Positions 32,793-41,730 of a stretch of DNA of 64,000 nt are shown here, piece after piece (positions within the stretch are counted from its first letter, which is position 1; every line of letters begins with the position of its first letter). The DNA is taken from contig CAJMLL010000001.1 of the NCBI GenBank assembly GCA_905214225.1, forward strand, positions 49,257 through 113,256. The letters run 5' to 3'. Both the position numbers and the translations under genes were made by a program. This stretch comes from an uncultured bacterium. GTDB taxonomy: Bacteria; Bacillota; Clostridia; Peptostreptococcales; Anaerovoracaceae. The notes under the pieces were generated by a model that had not been told where the DNA came from, did no database searches, and saw only the letters and a program-made list of their open reading frames with translations.

Positions 32793-33134
32793 ATGAAAAA
32801 AGTGAGAATCGTTTCCCGTGTCCGTTTTACTATTTTTATTCTTATCCTCATGGCAGGAATACTGGCCTTTACGACGTCTGCGATAAGTGCGTCCGGAGCG
32901 GTGAAACAGAAACTGGCAGAACATACGCAGTATCAGACGATTGAGGTGCAGCATGGAGATACACTCTGGAGTATTGCTTCCTCACATGCGCAGAATAATC
33001 AGGACATCCGGGCCTGTGTAAACCAGATCCTGAACATCAATCATATGAAGTCTGCAGGAGACCTGAAAGCGGGTCAGAAACTTCGCGTACCGGATGAGAA
33101 CGAGAGTTCTGATGATGCTTGTAACAATTACTAA
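32793..33134 (+). CDS. LysM cell-division inhibitor, YneA-like
   Basis: The 113-residue protein has one N-terminal membrane segment (FTIFILILMAGILAF, residues 11-25) and an extracytoplasmic LysM-type domain (EVQHGDTLWSIASSHAQN, LKAGQKLRVPDE, residues 51-100). Size and layout match YneA of Bacillus, which pauses division during SOS. The promoter has LexA-like boxes between and after the promoter elements, which supports the same role. lexA itself is not in the window. TCGGAGGTGCGTC precedes the ATG. Confidence 0.75.
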   Translation: MKKVRIVSRVRFTIFILILMAGILAFTTSAISASGAVKQKLAEHTQYQTIEVQHGDTLWSIASSHAQNNQDIRACVNQILNINHMKSAGDLKAGQKLRVPDENESSDDACNNY

Positions 33135-33481
33135 AAACAGAAGTTCGGAGCCCCTCCTCCATTTTTTGTTTATGATAATTCAAGTGAGTAATGTGCCTGA
33201 AGAATCCGTGCCGGCTCCGGCGGATATATAAACCAGAGCCGGCACTCACATGATTCATTTTCACCATGGCCCGGGGCAGCCCCACTGCCCTCCGGGCGCA
33301 GAAAGGCGGCAGCAGAAGCCAGGAAATCCTGTTCTTCCGCTGCCGCCTTTTCAGAATGGAAAATTATCAGCGATTCAATAGAAATGTGCCAAGCCTCCGC
33401 AGCAGATTTTCAATCCGCTGCTCCCCTGCTCTGCCTGCTGCAGCTCAGATACCTTCTGCAGGGCGTCGCAGCCCGGTCAGG
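33135..33481. other. intergenic region with two hairpins
   Basis: It holds a perfect GTGCCGGCTC/GAGCCGGCAC stem (33208-33245, 18-base loop) and the terminator at 33302-33351. No gene was seen. Confidence 0.5.
33302..33351. terminator. terminator between convergent yneA-like and pucR-type genes
   Basis: AAAGGCGGCAGC-A-GAAG pairs with CTTC-C-GCTGCCGCCTTT around a 15-base loop; short A and T tracts flank both sides. Confidence 0.65.
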
Positions 33482-35134
33482 TTAAATGTGCAGGAACTGC
33501 AGCAACAGCTGGGTCTTGATGCGGGATACATAATCGTCCCAGTCGATGTGTACCAGCTCTTCTGCCCTTGCGATTCTGCTCCGGACGGTATTAATGTGGA
33601 CATCCAGCTTCTTGGCAGTCAGACTGAAGTTCATGTTGTTTTCCAGATAGACTTTCAAAGTATGCAGAGTTTCCTCGTTCTTCTCATCCTTGGAAAGTTC
33701 ACGGTAATGAGCTTCCATTTCCTCGAGATCTTTCTCCGGGATGCGGATCCATGCGAGAGGCCCCAGTTCATCGTAATCCCAGATGTTTTTCTCCGGGAAA
33801 ATAATTTTACCCATATGCAGGACATCCAGACATTTCTGGATGTTGTCTTTCAGTTCGGACAGAGGATGTTTTTCACGGACTGTGCTGTAACACAGCGCTG
33901 CGTCAGGCAGGTGCTCCAGAACGATGTCCTGGAAATGCATGATTCCAGATCCCAGTGCTTTCTGGTCGACGCGGCCGGTTGAATCGTTCGGAAGATTGCA
34001 GCCTTCTGAGGAAAGAAGAATGATGCCCTCATTTTCACCCAGGAAAGCGAGTCTGGCGGAACGGTGTATGGCAGAACTTCTCAGGGCGTCCAGGAAAACC
34101 GGACGCGCGTTTCTGGCGCAGACATCGTGGTTCGTCTGTTTGAAGTAAACACAGATATAATCGTCGTTCAGTGAAACACCTTGTGTGTTGGCCTGATAAA
34201 CGAGCTGGTCTCTGTCTGCACTGTTTCCTTCCAGCAGTGTGCGGATAAAGTTTTCAAAACCTGCGCTTCCGACATTCTGGCCGACGTAGATGTTTTCATA
34301 GAGCTGCTGCAGAATCAGGTAAGCGGTTCTGAGAGAAAGCTCGTCATAATGGTCGATAAAATCTCTGGACTCTACCAGAACCAGATAGGCTTCCGTAATT
34401 CCATTGACCGTGATCGGAGTTGTAATCCAGCTGAATCTCGGCTTCTTTCCCATATCTTCATTGATAATGCGGAAACGTTCCATATTCATGTAGTCACAGA
34501 TCAGATGACGTGTGAACGGAAGTGCCGGTTTCCAGAAATCCGGGATTTCCAGCCCGAAAGTACTGACTTCTTTCTGAAAGTTATCCGAGCTGAAATAGGC
34601 CTGATCCGAACGGATGTCATAGAGCATTGTCGGGAAATGCGTTTCTTTTTCAATACCCTTCAGGATGTTTACGGCCTTGCGCTGCTTATAGGATTCGCTG
34701 TCTTCCGGTTCATTAATCGAATCGACAACGCCGAAATCGCGGAAGGAACGGTCGATGACAGCCATGGTGATCTGACTGGTGACGTCCTGGAAACTGACGT
34801 AGTAAGGCATGGAAATTAACGGGATTCCCAGTTCTTCGAACTTCTGCACGACGTCGTCCGGAAGATTATTCAGATAATGGCCGCGCTGAATCATCATCGC
34901 AGCACAGTTCGTGATGTTTCCATCGCGGAAAGCATCGCGGAGGCATTGCGGTTCATTCTGAAATACATAGCCGGTAGCCAGAACGAGCTCTTTTCCTGTC
35001 ATCCACTGGAACGCATCCGGTGTGTCAACGGTTACAATGCCCTGTACTTCACGCTGAAGCCCGTTTCTGCCGGCAAGCACGTGAAAATCCTGAAAATACT
35101 CCAGATTTAACAGATGTTGTACTTGAATTCCCAT
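33482..35134 (-). CDS. PucR-family transcriptional regulator
   Basis: The 550-residue protein has the N-terminal PucR-like domain (VQHLLNLEYFQDFHVLAGRN, MTGKELVLATGYVF), a long middle region with PALPFTRHLICDYMN, and the C-terminal PucR helix-turn-helix (TLKVYLENNMNFSLTAKKLD, HINTVRSRIARAEEL). Such regulators control purine, amino-acid or amine catabolism. It lies just downstream of an AGCS amino-acid carrier on the same strand, so it probably governs that carrier. A terminator at 35171 separates them, and the regulator is expressed on its own. Confidence 0.9.
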   Translation of the reverse strand: MGIQVQHLLNLEYFQDFHVLAGRNGLQREVQGIVTVDTPDAFQWMTGKELVLATGYVFQNEPQCLRDAFRDGNITNCAAMMIQRGHYLNNLPDDVVQKFEELGIPLISMPYYVSFQDVTSQITMAVIDRSFRDFGVVDSINEPEDSESYKQRKAVNILKGIEKETHFPTMLYDIRSDQAYFSSDNFQKEVSTFGLEIPDFWKPALPFTRHLICDYMNMERFRIINEDMGKKPRFSWITTPITVNGITEAYLVLVESRDFIDHYDELSLRTAYLILQQLYENIYVGQNVGSAGFENFIRTLLEGNSADRDQLVYQANTQGVSLNDDYICVYFKQTNHDVCARNARPVFLDALRSSAIHRSARLAFLGENEGIILLSSEGCNLPNDSTGRVDQKALGSGIMHFQDIVLEHLPDAALCYSTVREKHPLSELKDNIQKCLDVLHMGKIIFPEKNIWDYDELGPLAWIRIPEKDLEEMEAHYRELSKDEKNEETLHTLKVYLENNMNFSLTAKKLDVHINTVRSRIARAEELVHIDWDDYVSRIKTQLLLQFLHI

Positions 35135-35170
35135 AGTTCACCTTACTCCCTGTCTTCTTATCTTTGTCTC

Positions 35171-35206
35171 AAAAAAACACTGCAAGCGTAAAGCCGCCTG
35201 CAGTGT
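35171..35206 (-). terminator. terminator of the AGCS carrier gene
   Basis: On the minus strand AACACTGCA pairs with TGCAGTGTT and is followed by a run of T. Confidence 0.8.
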
Positions 35207-35221
35207 TCAGCGTTAACGTAA

Positions 35222-36607
35222 TTATTTATCTACAATCGGAATCGGTGTTTCGTCAACGGCATCCAGATTGTTGATATATTTCTTCGTCTCTTCCACAATT
35301 ACTCCGGAGAGGAGCAGAACCGCGATCAGGTTCGGGATTGCCATCAGAGCGTTCAGAATATCCGCGATCTGCCATACCAGATCCAGCTCTACAACCGGTG
35401 CGATGCAGGCTACGATGCAGTACAGAATTCTGTATGGGATCAGCAGCTTGTGACCGCCGACGTATTCAACAGCACGCTCTCCGTAATATGCCCATCCGAG
35501 AATGGTGGAGTATGCGAATGTGATGATTCCCAGTGTCAGGATGATCGGTCCTATTACCGGAATCTGTGCAAATGCAAGGGATGTCAGGACGCCGCCGTTT
35601 GCGACGTTCTGCATGTTGATCTGCGGGTTCTTCATGATGGTAGATACCAGAACCAGTCCGGTCATCGCGCAGATGACAACGGTATCCCAGAATGTACCGG
35701 TAGAAGATACCAGAGCCTGACGAACAGGGTTCTTGGTTCTTGCTGCTGCAGCTGCGATAGGTGCGGATCCGAGTCCTGACTCGTTGGAGAACAGTCCTCT
35801 TGCAACTCCGTACTGCATCGCGTAGCGGATGCCTCCGCCGACCAGTCCGCCTGCAACGGATCCCTTGGTGAATGCGAGCGTGAAAATCGCTTTCAGTGCA
35901 GGAATCAGAAAATCATGGTTCATACACAGAATGATAATGCATCCTGCAACGTAGAAGACGGCCATGAACGGAACCAGCTTCTCACATACCGATGCGATGG
36001 ATTTGATTCCGCCGAAGATGACGATCGCAGTCAGAATCGAGATGACCAGTCCGACAGCAATGTACGGAATATGGAAATTCTCATGCGCGACAGTCGCAAT
36101 TGCGTTAACCTGTGTAGCGCAGCCGATTCCGAAAGATGCACAGCCTGCGAACACTGCGAAGCACATGCCGGCGATCTTACCGAATTTTTTCCATTTCAGT
36201 CCGCGGGACAGTGCATACATTGCGCCGCCCTGCATACGTCCGTCGGACGTCTTCACTCTGTATTTTACAGCAATCAGGGATTCAGAATATTTGGTTGCGA
36301 TTCCGAATACACCGGTCAGCCAGCACCAGAGCACTGCTCCAGGGCCTCCCAGTGCAATCGCGGTTCCTACACCGACGATGTTTCCGGTACCGATGGTCGC
36401 GGCAAGTGCCGTTGCCAGCGCTCCGAACTGTGAAACCTCACCCTCTGAATCAGGGTCCTTAGTAACGGATAACTTAATTCCTTTACCGATCGTCTTTCTC
36501 TGGATAAATCTCGTACGAATTGTCATAAAAATATGAGTTCCGAGAAGTAGAATAATCATCCACCATCCCCAGACGAAAGAATCGGCCTGTCCAATAAATT
36601 TAGCCAT
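35222..36607 (-). CDS. sodium:alanine/glycine symporter (AGCS family)
   Basis: The 461-residue membrane protein has about eleven helices and the AGCS landmarks: GALATALAATIGTGNIVGVGTA near residue 60, GGPGAVLWCWLTGVFGIATKYSE, and the FSNESGLGSAPIAAAAA motif near residue 285. It imports small neutral amino acids with sodium. AAAAGGAGGGCAT precedes the ATG; the frame is open further upstream but without a ribosome site. A good promoter lies at 36647-36675. The adjacent PucR regulator is the likely controller. Confidence 0.93.
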   Translation of the reverse strand: MAKFIGQADSFVWGWWMIILLLGTHIFMTIRTRFIQRKTIGKGIKLSVTKDPDSEGEVSQFGALATALAATIGTGNIVGVGTAIALGGPGAVLWCWLTGVFGIATKYSESLIAVKYRVKTSDGRMQGGAMYALSRGLKWKKFGKIAGMCFAVFAGCASFGIGCATQVNAIATVAHENFHIPYIAVGLVISILTAIVIFGGIKSIASVCEKLVPFMAVFYVAGCIIILCMNHDFLIPALKAIFTLAFTKGSVAGGLVGGGIRYAMQYGVARGLFSNESGLGSAPIAAAAARTKNPVRQALVSSTGTFWDTVVICAMTGLVLVSTIMKNPQINMQNVANGGVLTSLAFAQIPVIGPIILTLGIITFAYSTILGWAYYGERAVEYVGGHKLLIPYRILYCIVACIAPVVELDLVWQIADILNALMAIPNLIAVLLLSGVIVEETKKYINNLDAVDETPIPIVDK

Positions 36608-36646
36608 ATGCCCTCCTTTTGTCCGATCATTAAAAAAGCTGTTTTT

Positions 36647-36675
36647 ATTATATGTCAGACACAAATAAATTTCAA
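36647..36675 (-). promoter_or_regulatory. promoter of the AGCS carrier gene
   Basis: Minus strand TTGAAA (36675-36670), 17 bases, TATAAT (36652-36647). Confidence 0.7.
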
Positions 36676-36801
36676 TCCTTTTGTGGAAAAAATTATCCAA
36701 AATTGGCATGTATTTTTGTATTTTGTTGAATACGACTCATAAAAATTAAGTATACACGATTTATATTCGCTTTTTCGATAAAAGAATTACTGAAACGAAG
36801 A

Positions 36802-36842
36802 ATAAAAAAGAACATATCTGCAATTCGCCTGCAGATATGTTC
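36802..36842 (-). terminator. terminator of the TVP38-like gene
   Basis: A perfect 13-base stem, GAACATATCTGCA with TGCAGATATGTTC, and TTTTTTATTC on the minus strand. Confidence 0.85.
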
Positions 36843-36903
36843 CAACGTAAATACAAGTTGCTGATTTTGCGTTTGTTCTTTTAAACAAAATTTATTCGTT
36901 CAT

Positions 36904-37785
36904 TTATGATATCTTCTGGTAGAGATGATCAATAAAGCGGTTTAATGCTTTCCTCTTTATGAAGCAGACCAGGATAATGATCAGTACGATTATCCCCAGC
37001 ACAGCCATGACTCTATAGTTCCGGTTGTAGTACATAGCGCCGAAGATCAGGCTTCCCAGCATGCCAGGCGTCCTTCCGATCAGGGAAAGCAGGATGAAGG
37101 GCCTTGCCTTCATATCGGAGATCCCGGCGATGTAGCAGCAGATATCTTTCGGTGTTCCCGGAATCAGATACATGAAGAAGGTTGCGATGTAGGCTTTTTC
37201 GCTGTTCATCATTTTCCTGTATTTTTCAAGTTTATCTGGCTTGATGAACAGAGAAAGGGCGTCTTCGCCAAGAAATTTTGCCACATAATAGGTGATCCCC
37301 GTACCGAGTGCAGCGCCTCCAACAGAAAGCAGCAGACCCGGAATCACGCCGAACAGGTATCCGGCGGCAAACTGGAAGACTTCTCCCGGCAGAAAACTGA
37401 CCAGAATCTGCAGGATCTGCGCGACGATATAGATGAGATAACTCTTCCCCTTATAGACACGCAGATAGTGAACGATCGTGGAAAAAGATTTCATGTCTGT
37501 GATAATGTGCCGCTGGCAGAATAATATATATGCCGGAATTCCAATCAGTATGCCGATCAGAATCAGCATCTTCAGAATGGCTGCAGCCTTCCTTCTGCCC
37601 GTCAGTCTGACCGCAGAAGATGCAGAGGAGGAAGCCTCTGCGGCAGCTCTCCCCTGCTCTTTTCCTTTCCCGTCTTTCATATTTTCTTTATGATCCGCTT
37701 TGAAGGTCTTTTCATCCAGAGAGTGTTCTGATGCATGATTCTTCTCCGGAGATGCGGGTTCTGACGTCATTTTTTTATGTTTCAT
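36904..37785 (-). CDS. TVP38/TMEM64-family membrane protein
   Basis: The 293-residue protein has a polar, charged N-terminal tail of about 70 residues that looks disordered, then about six hydrophobic segments with the SNARE-associated (DedA/TVP38) core: FLPGEVFQFAAGYLFGVIPG, GAALGTGITYYVAKFLGED and YLIPGTPKDICCYIAGISDM. Related proteins act in membrane lipid flipping; the substrate here is not known. The long N-terminal tail is unusual for the family. The ATG at 37785 is preferred over a TTG 21 bases upstream. It follows the methionine gamma-lyase family gene. Confidence 0.82.
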   Translation of the reverse strand: MKHKKMTSEPASPEKNHASEHSLDEKTFKADHKENMKDGKGKEQGRAAAEASSSASSAVRLTGRRKAAAILKMLILIGILIGIPAYILFCQRHIITDMKSFSTIVHYLRVYKGKSYLIYIVAQILQILVSFLPGEVFQFAAGYLFGVIPGLLLSVGGAALGTGITYYVAKFLGEDALSLFIKPDKLEKYRKMMNSEKAYIATFFMYLIPGTPKDICCYIAGISDMKARPFILLSLIGRTPGMLGSLIFGAMYYNRNYRVMAVLGIIVLIIILVCFIKRKALNRFIDHLYQKIS

Positions 37786-37890
37786 CAGTCTTCCGCCTTC
37801 TTTCAAGTTATCTTATATCTAGCTGAGACTTCCGGTCCGGATACTGCGTGACAGATGCAGACAGTCCCGCATATGCCGGCCGGGTTTCTC

Positions 37891-37912
37891 CTTGCGCGGG
37901 TTAATTTTGTCC
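37891..37912 (-). repeat. dispersed motif, minus-strand copy with 9-base gap
   Basis: It overlaps the stop codon of the methionine gamma-lyase family gene: the last codons, Gly-Gln-Asn-stop, lie inside the GGACAAAATTAA part. Confidence 0.6.
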
Positions 37913-39250
37913 TTCTGGAATCTGTACCAGACCATCGTGCAGAAGCCGGCTCAGGGACATCATTACGCCCAGCTTAGAATGTTCGTAGGTCAGACCGCCC
38001 TGGAAGTAGACGATGTACGGCGGGCGGATTGGCGCGTCTGCGGACAGTTCGATGGAGGAACCCTGCACGAATGCGCCTGCCGCCATGACGACCTGATCTT
38101 CGTAGCCCGGCATATCCCACGGCTCCGGGGAAACGTAGGAATCTACCGCGGCCGCCGCCTGCACGCCCTGACAGAAGGCAACGACGGCTTCCGGTGATCC
38201 CAGTTTCACGCTCTGGATAATGTCGCTTCTGACATCCGTCAGGGACGGGCAGATCTCATATCCCAGATCATGGTAGACCTGACCGCAGAGAATCGCGCCT
38301 TTTGCGGCGTTTACGGTGACAGCCGGCGCTTCAAACAGGCCCTGCAGGATGGTTCTGGATTGGCCGAACATCAGGCCGCACTCTCCGCCGATTCCCGGGC
38401 AGGTTAACCTGTATGAGATACGGTCTACCAATTCTTTCCTGCCGACAACGTATCCACCGGAAAGCGCCAGGCCGCCGCCCGGGTTCTTTATGAGGGATCC
38501 GGCCATGATGTCGGTGCCCACGTCGGTCGGTTCCAGGGTGTCCAGAAATTCTCCGTAGCAGTTGTCGGCCATGGTGATGATGTCCGGGCGGACGCTGTGG
38601 ACGGCCTCATTGAAGGCTCTGACCTGGTCGATACCGATTGCCTTTCTCCAGGAATAGCCGGTGGAGCGCTGGATGCAGCACATCTTCGTGTTCGGCTTGA
38701 TGGCTTTCTTCACGCCCTCCAGATCGATGCTTCCGTCCGGAAGAAGATCCACCTGGTCGTACTGGATGCCGAAATCCTTCAAAGATCCCATGCCTTCGCC
38801 GCGGATGCCGATGACGTCTTCCAGAGTGTCGTAAGGGCCGCCGCTGCAGTAGATCAGTTCATCGCCCGGACGGAGAATACCCTGCAGGGTGATGGCAAGC
38901 GCGTGAGTTCCGTTTACGATCTGCGTCCTGACCAGAGCGGCTTCTGTATGGAACACATCGGAGTAAACCTTTTCAATGCCTTCGCGGCCCGGGTCGTCAT
39001 AGCCGTAGCCGGTGTTCCAGTTGAAGTGCATGTCACTGATATTGTTTTTCTGGAATGCGGAGACCACCTTATACTGGTTGTATTCCCGGATGCGGTCCAG
39101 CGTCTTGAAACGGTCTTTGACCTTTTTTTCGGCCTTTTCCGTCCAGTCCACGGCACGGGGATCCATGCCGAACTGAGTTTTCAGTATGTGATCGATAGAT
39201 CTGCGCATTCCTTCGCTGCTGACACGTTCTTCTCTGCTGCTATTATTCAT
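37901..39250 (-). CDS. methionine gamma-lyase family protein (aluminium-resistance type)
   Basis: The 449-residue PLP protein belongs to the Alum_res/YnbB branch of Cys/Met-metabolism enzymes. Visible landmarks are FNWNTGYGYDDPGREGIEK, VRTQIVNGTHALA, the PLP aspartate region DIITMADNCYGEFLD and the lysine in AGSLIKNPGGGLALSGGYV. The physiological reaction is uncertain despite the name. In many clostridia this gene lies with miaA, mutL and mutS, as here. The chosen start MNNSSREER is preceded by a GAAGGAA. It overlaps a dispersed-motif copy at its stop. Confidence 0.9.
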   Translation of the reverse strand: MNNSSREERVSSEGMRRSIDHILKTQFGMDPRAVDWTEKAEKKVKDRFKTLDRIREYNQYKVVSAFQKNNISDMHFNWNTGYGYDDPGREGIEKVYSDVFHTEAALVRTQIVNGTHALAITLQGILRPGDELIYCSGGPYDTLEDVIGIRGEGMGSLKDFGIQYDQVDLLPDGSIDLEGVKKAIKPNTKMCCIQRSTGYSWRKAIGIDQVRAFNEAVHSVRPDIITMADNCYGEFLDTLEPTDVGTDIMAGSLIKNPGGGLALSGGYVVGRKELVDRISYRLTCPGIGGECGLMFGQSRTILQGLFEAPAVTVNAAKGAILCGQVYHDLGYEICPSLTDVRSDIIQSVKLGSPEAVVAFCQGVQAAAAVDSYVSPEPWDMPGYEDQVVMAAGAFVQGSSIELSADAPIRPPYIVYFQGGLTYEHSKLGVMMSLSRLLHDGLVQIPEGQN

Positions 39251-39340
39251 GTTAATAATTTCCTTCCCTCTTCTCGTTTTCTTAAACCATGCAGGCACTA
39301 TGGTTTACTATAATAGAATCATGTTAATAAACATGACTTC

Positions 39341-40522
39341 TTATCTGTTATACCGGTCAGAATCGATCAGCTGCTGTTCATCAGTTTTATGGGCATATTC
39401 CTCCGATTCTTTCCGCTCTTCTTCCCATTCCATGCCCTTGACCAGGTCGCGGCGGACATGCTCCTTCCGCCGTGCGTAAAGCTGGGTCGTGGTGACCTGA
39501 TCGTGATCCAGCAGCGCCGCAACGTCGTAAATCGAATTTCCCCGCCCAATCAGGCTGGTCGCCGCCGTCGCCCTGAGTTTATGCGGGCTGTAGCCGGTCC
39601 GCCGGCTGGTGTGCATGGCAATGGACGTGTATTTTTTCACGCAGGAACGGATCTGCCGCCCGGTCATCCGGTGATTCTGAAGCGACAGGAACAGGGCATC
39701 CCGGTCTTCCTCATTCAGAAGCTCGTCGTCCGGCCGTTCCTCATTCAGATATTCCTTAATGACCTCCTCCGCCGACCGGTTGAGAGGCATAACAGATTCC
39801 TTTCCGCGCTTTCTGTAAATCTTGAACTCTCCGCGGTCAAAGTTAAAGGAACTCACATTCAGCTGCTGAAGTTCACTGAGTCTCAGGCCGTAGGTCAGAA
39901 AGAGGACCAGAATCGCCTTGTCTCTCTTTTTGGTCTTCTCCCAGTAGCTTTTCTCGTGATTCGTCAGCCCCTCGCCGGTGGTCACCGCGTCCAGCATGAT
40001 CATGACTTCATCATCGTTCAGCGCCTTCACCTCGCGCTCTCCCGCCTTCTGCACCCGGATCGGGTTGAATCCGTCCGTTATGTTCTTCTCCAGCAGGCCG
40101 TCCCGGTAAAGCTGCTTGAAGAGCACAGAAAGCGAGGACTTCTTGCGGGCCAGCGTGTAATTCCCGTTCTCATAGATGTAGACGTGATCGCCGTGCTGGA
40201 CCTTATACTGCCGGCACCAGTTCAGGAACTCGTTGACGTCCTGCGCGCGGATCTGCCGAAACTCCTCCAGCGTGACCTTCGACGTATCCTCCGCCTTCGT
40301 GAAATCCGTTACATTGACCAGATACAGGAAGAAAAAGTGAATGTCCTGCAGATAAGCCAGCTGGGTAGCCGGAAGCACATTTCCGCGCAGATAGATGAAA
40401 AATCCGCGCATCCACTGCGGAAGCTCATTCTCAATCCGTTCGCTTTCCAGAAACAGTTCTTTTTCCTTCTCTACCACGTTATCCGGCCGGTCCGTCTTAT
40501 TATGTATCTTTACCGGCTGCAT
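39341..40522 (-). CDS. tyrosine recombinase (XerC/D-like)
   Basis: The 393-residue protein has an N-terminal SAM-like core-binding domain and a catalytic domain with the expected residues: Arg in YGLRLSELQ, the H-x-x-R of SPHKLRATAAT, a histidine in LLDHDQVTTTQLYAR and its nucleophile tyrosine. It is longer than XerC/XerD (about 300), partly from a charged C-terminal tail. Its place in the mutS-mutL-miaA row, with no phage or transposon genes, points to a housekeeping resolvase rather than an integrase. AAAGGAGGAAGAAG precedes the ATG. Confidence 0.85.
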   Translation of the reverse strand: MQPVKIHNKTDRPDNVVEKEKELFLESERIENELPQWMRGFFIYLRGNVLPATQLAYLQDIHFFFLYLVNVTDFTKAEDTSKVTLEEFRQIRAQDVNEFLNWCRQYKVQHGDHVYIYENGNYTLARKKSSLSVLFKQLYRDGLLEKNITDGFNPIRVQKAGEREVKALNDDEVMIMLDAVTTGEGLTNHEKSYWEKTKKRDKAILVLFLTYGLRLSELQQLNVSSFNFDRGEFKIYRKRGKESVMPLNRSAEEVIKEYLNEERPDDELLNEEDRDALFLSLQNHRMTGRQIRSCVKKYTSIAMHTSRRTGYSPHKLRATAATSLIGRGNSIYDVAALLDHDQVTTTQLYARRKEHVRRDLVKGMEWEEERKESEEYAHKTDEQQLIDSDRYNR

Positions 40523-40549
40523 TCTTCTTCCTCCTTTCTTTTTCTGATT

Positions 40550-40571
40550 CGACAAAATTTACCCGGGCAAG
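40550..40571 (+). repeat. dispersed motif, forward copy with 9-base gap
   Basis: GACAAAA (40551-40557), 9 bases, GCAAG (40567-40571), between miaA and the recombinase gene. Confidence 0.6.
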
Positions 40572-40612
40572 TGGACTCCTGCCTGCCGGAACATGCATCG
40601 TCCTCGCGGAAA

Positions 40613-41572
40613 TCAATTCTGTCCCGCACTTTTCTTTCCAAGAAACGCATCCGTCTTCCTGTAAATCGCATCAAGACAATCATCTTCCGTCTCATAACTG
40701 CTGATGTTGAACCAGTGCATGTCTTTATAGCGCCGGAACCAGGTCATCTGCCGCTTGGCAAAATGCCTTGTGTTCTTCTTGATGAGATCGACGGCTTCAT
40801 CCAGTGGATACTCTCCTTTCAAATACCCTATAATTTCTTTATACCCGATTCCTTTCATGGAAATATGCTCTTCCTGAAGGCCCATGTTAAGGAGGCTCTT
40901 AACTTCATCCAGAAGGCCGGCGTCCATCAGAAGGTCCACACGGAGGTTGATCCGGTCGTAGAGCTCCTGACGGTCCCTTTCCAGACCGATCAGAAAAAAA
41001 TCGTAATGCGGGTTTCGCTTCGGATCCCTGGAGAAATCACGCCATTTTCCGCCGTTTTCCGCGATTTCGATGGCGCGGATTACGCGTTTCAGGTTGTTTG
41101 GATGGATGTGCGCGGCGGCGTCTGCATCCAGAGTCTCAAGTTTCTGGTGCAGGGCCTCCTTTCCGTGTTCCCTGGCATAGTCTTCCAGTTCCTTCCTGCG
41201 TGCCCGATTTTCCGGCGGGCGGCTGAAATCCAGGTCATAGACGAGGCCGTCCAGGTAAAGGCCGGTGCCGCCTGCAACAATCGGAAGAAGGCCGCGCTGC
41301 GCGATGTCCGCTATGCAGGGCTTTGCCAGCTCTGCATAGCGCGCCGCAGAAAACGGCTCTCTCGGGTCGATGCAGTCGATCAGGTGGTGAACAGCCTGCT
41401 TCTGTTCTTCCGGAGTCGGTTTTGCGGATCCGATGTCCATGTATTTATAGAGCTGCATGGAATCGCAGGAGACGATCTCTCCGTGGAACTGATTCGCGAT
41501 TTTTATGGCGTAATGCGTTTTACCTACAGCCGTTGGTCCGCAGACCGCAATGACTTTCTGCCTGATACTCAT
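40613..41572 (-). CDS. miaA: tRNA dimethylallyltransferase
   Basis: The 319-residue enzyme has the P-loop GPTAVGKTHYAIKIA at residues 12-26, CDSMQLYKYMDIGSAKPT, GGTGLYLDGLVYD and the C-terminal RQMTWFRR. It adds the isopentenyl group to A37 of tRNAs that read codons starting with U. GGGAGGAATC precedes the ATG. It lies downstream of mutL with a 158-base gap that holds a GGGCTGC/GCAGCCC hairpin (41647-41666) with no clear T run. Confidence 0.96.
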   Translation of the reverse strand: MSIRQKVIAVCGPTAVGKTHYAIKIANQFHGEIVSCDSMQLYKYMDIGSAKPTPEEQKQAVHHLIDCIDPREPFSAARYAELAKPCIADIAQRGLLPIVAGGTGLYLDGLVYDLDFSRPPENRARRKELEDYAREHGKEALHQKLETLDADAAAHIHPNNLKRVIRAIEIAENGGKWRDFSRDPKRNPHYDFFLIGLERDRQELYDRINLRVDLLMDAGLLDEVKSLLNMGLQEEHISMKGIGYKEIIGYLKGEYPLDEAVDLIKKNTRHFAKRQMTWFRRYKDMHWFNISSYETEDDCLDAIYRKTDAFLGKKSAGQN

Positions 41573-41730
41573 GATTCCTCCCGGGATTTTTCCTGATAAG
41601 TATTGATCATTCTATCGGTTTTCCGCTGGATTTTCTCAAATGAATAGGGCTGCTCTTTCGCAGCCCATACCTGAAATTTATTATATCATTTTTCTGCTCT
41701 CTGCGCTACTTTCTCCGCGGCCAGACAGAA

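Noticed and set aside
39341-40522. Integrase of a mobile element
   Set aside because: No excisionase, phage, relaxase or attachment repeats nearby, and the gene order with miaA, mutL and mutS looks like stable chromosome.
39389-41596. 735-codon open frame on the plus strand opposite the recombinase and miaA genes
   Set aside because: It is antisense to two clearly conserved genes, has no ribosome site and no recognisable domain; it is a by-product of their codon bias.
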